A stretch of DNA of 6,877 bases from Anaerolineae bacterium (GTDB taxonomy: Bacteria; Chloroflexota; Anaerolineae; Anaerolineales; Villigracilaceae), in assembly GCA_003524705.1 (NCBI GenBank), contig DQGV01000173.1:1-6877 (forward strand), in the 5' to 3' direction. The position numbers and the translations under genes are program-made. Positions 6,403-6,877 of this stretch are shown piece by piece. The stretch's first letter is position 1, and each line of letters begins with the position of its first letter. Below the pieces are notes generated by a model. The model was not told the origin of the DNA. It ran no database searches and worked only from the letters and a program-made list of their open reading frames with translations.

Positions 6403-6877
6403 TTGGATACATCCGCTTCTTCTCTGGATGTGTTTACTGCTTCACTCGCGGATGGTTTTTACACCACCTTCAGCACACTCGCCGCTGGGACGAAAGTTCT
6501 TGGATTGAAAAGCCATTTGCAAAGGTTGTACGAACCCGCAGGGGAGCTGAATCTCAAACCTTCAGCAAACGAGAAAACATTGCGAGAGCAAATTGCCAAA
6601 TTGGCTCAAGAAAATTTACCGAACGAATCACGCCTACGATTAATCCTCACAAAAGATACAGGTGACATTTACATTGGCGTTCAACCTTTTATGCCTTTTC
6701 CTGAGTCGATTTATCAAAACGGCGTGCATGTGATTACAAGCCAAATTATGCGCCATGACCCGCGCATCAAAGGCACAGATTTTATTACCCAAAGCCAAGA
6801 CCAAAGAAAATTATTGAACAAAGATGTATTTGAAATTTTGCTAACGAAAAATGGAAAAATTTATGAAGGCATGACGT
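6403..6877 (+). CDS. class IV aminotransferase (PLP-dependent), 3'-truncated, possible N-terminal frameshift
   Basis: The body reads in the frame that is open from 6379 to the window end. Family features are DGFYTTFSTL and LKSHLQRLYE near the N-terminus, RLRLILTKDTGDIYI, PFPESIYQNGVHVITS, and RHDPRIKGTDFI, where the lysine at 6769-6771 is the expected PLP Schiff-base residue. EGMT at the very end begins the cofactor-binding S/T-N segment that is cut off. The family includes branched-chain aminotransferases, D-amino-acid aminotransferases and aminodeoxychorismate lyases; I cannot tell which this is. This frame has no ATG near the expected start; TTG at 6403 is the first usable codon and GTG at 6430 the next. 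A more natural N-terminus, MPIKAFRLSRIN from ATG 6359, lies in another frame and ends at TGA 6395-6397. A single missing base near 6392-6396 would join the two. The gene is divergent from the 811-residue protein gene. Confidence 0.82.
   Translation, partial: MDTSASSLDVFTASLADGFYTTFSTLAAGTKVLGLKSHLQRLYEPAGELNLKPSANEKTLREQIAKLAQENLPNESRLRLILTKDTGDIYIGVQPFMPFPESIYQNGVHVITSQIMRHDPRIKGTDFITQSQDQRKLLNKDVFEILLTKNGKIYEGMT

Noticed and set aside
6284..6412. 43-residue N-terminal extension of the 811-residue protein from an ATG at 6412
   Set aside because: It would cover the TATAAT at 6293-6298 and overlap the divergent aminotransferase start. Its composition looks random, whereas MSKKKASIHD at 6283 is a natural start with a box 9 nt upstream.
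6066..6665. 199-residue plus-strand open frame
   Set aside because: Most of it lies antisense to the 811-residue protein gene, and the rest is out of frame with the clear aminotransferase coding sequence. The product has no family features.

Overview
The window looks like a chromosomal stretch, or metagenome contig, from a moderately AT-rich Chloroflexota bacterium, most likely Anaerolineae. That placement is an inference from gene style, not from a marker gene. The clues are a transmembrane Ser/Thr kinase and a membrane-anchored SH3b protein that both carry Pro/Thr-rich extracytoplasmic linkers, a class IV aminotransferase with a YTTF...HLQRL N-terminus, and TATAAT boxes placed almost directly before start codons. 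Both window ends cut through genes.

Layout. Plus strand, 2-592: C-terminal part of a DUF72/YecE-family protein. Plus strand, 617-1629: a two-gene unit with a 4-nt start/stop overlap, encoding a membrane-anchored helix-hairpin-helix protein and a membrane-anchored SH3b protein. Positions 1631-1781: a 151-bp palindromic, MITE-like repeat lying between convergent genes. Minus strand, 6283 down to 1781: a three-gene unit, in transcription order an 811-residue protein of unknown function, a Ser/Thr protein kinase with a transmembrane segment and an external C-terminal domain, and a small SnoaL/NTF2-like protein. Gaps are 27 and 6 nt, so co-transcription is likely. Plus strand, about 6359 to the window end: a divergently transcribed class IV aminotransferase, cut by the window end, whose natural N-terminus seems to lie in a different frame from the body.

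The most notable non-coding structure is the 1631-1781 repeat. It can be drawn either as one long imperfect hairpin or as a four-way junction with three adjoining local hairpins. Two of its arms carry homologous modules in opposite orientation, and the modules show a compensatory base-pair change. The second pattern is promoter geometry. Two genes have a perfect TATAAT exactly 9 nt before ATG, and a third has one 6 nt before its likely ATG, which points to leaderless or nearly leaderless mRNAs. The 811-residue protein is the main functional unknown and may work with the kinase encoded next to it. I saw no phage, CRISPR, toxin-antitoxin or defence module.
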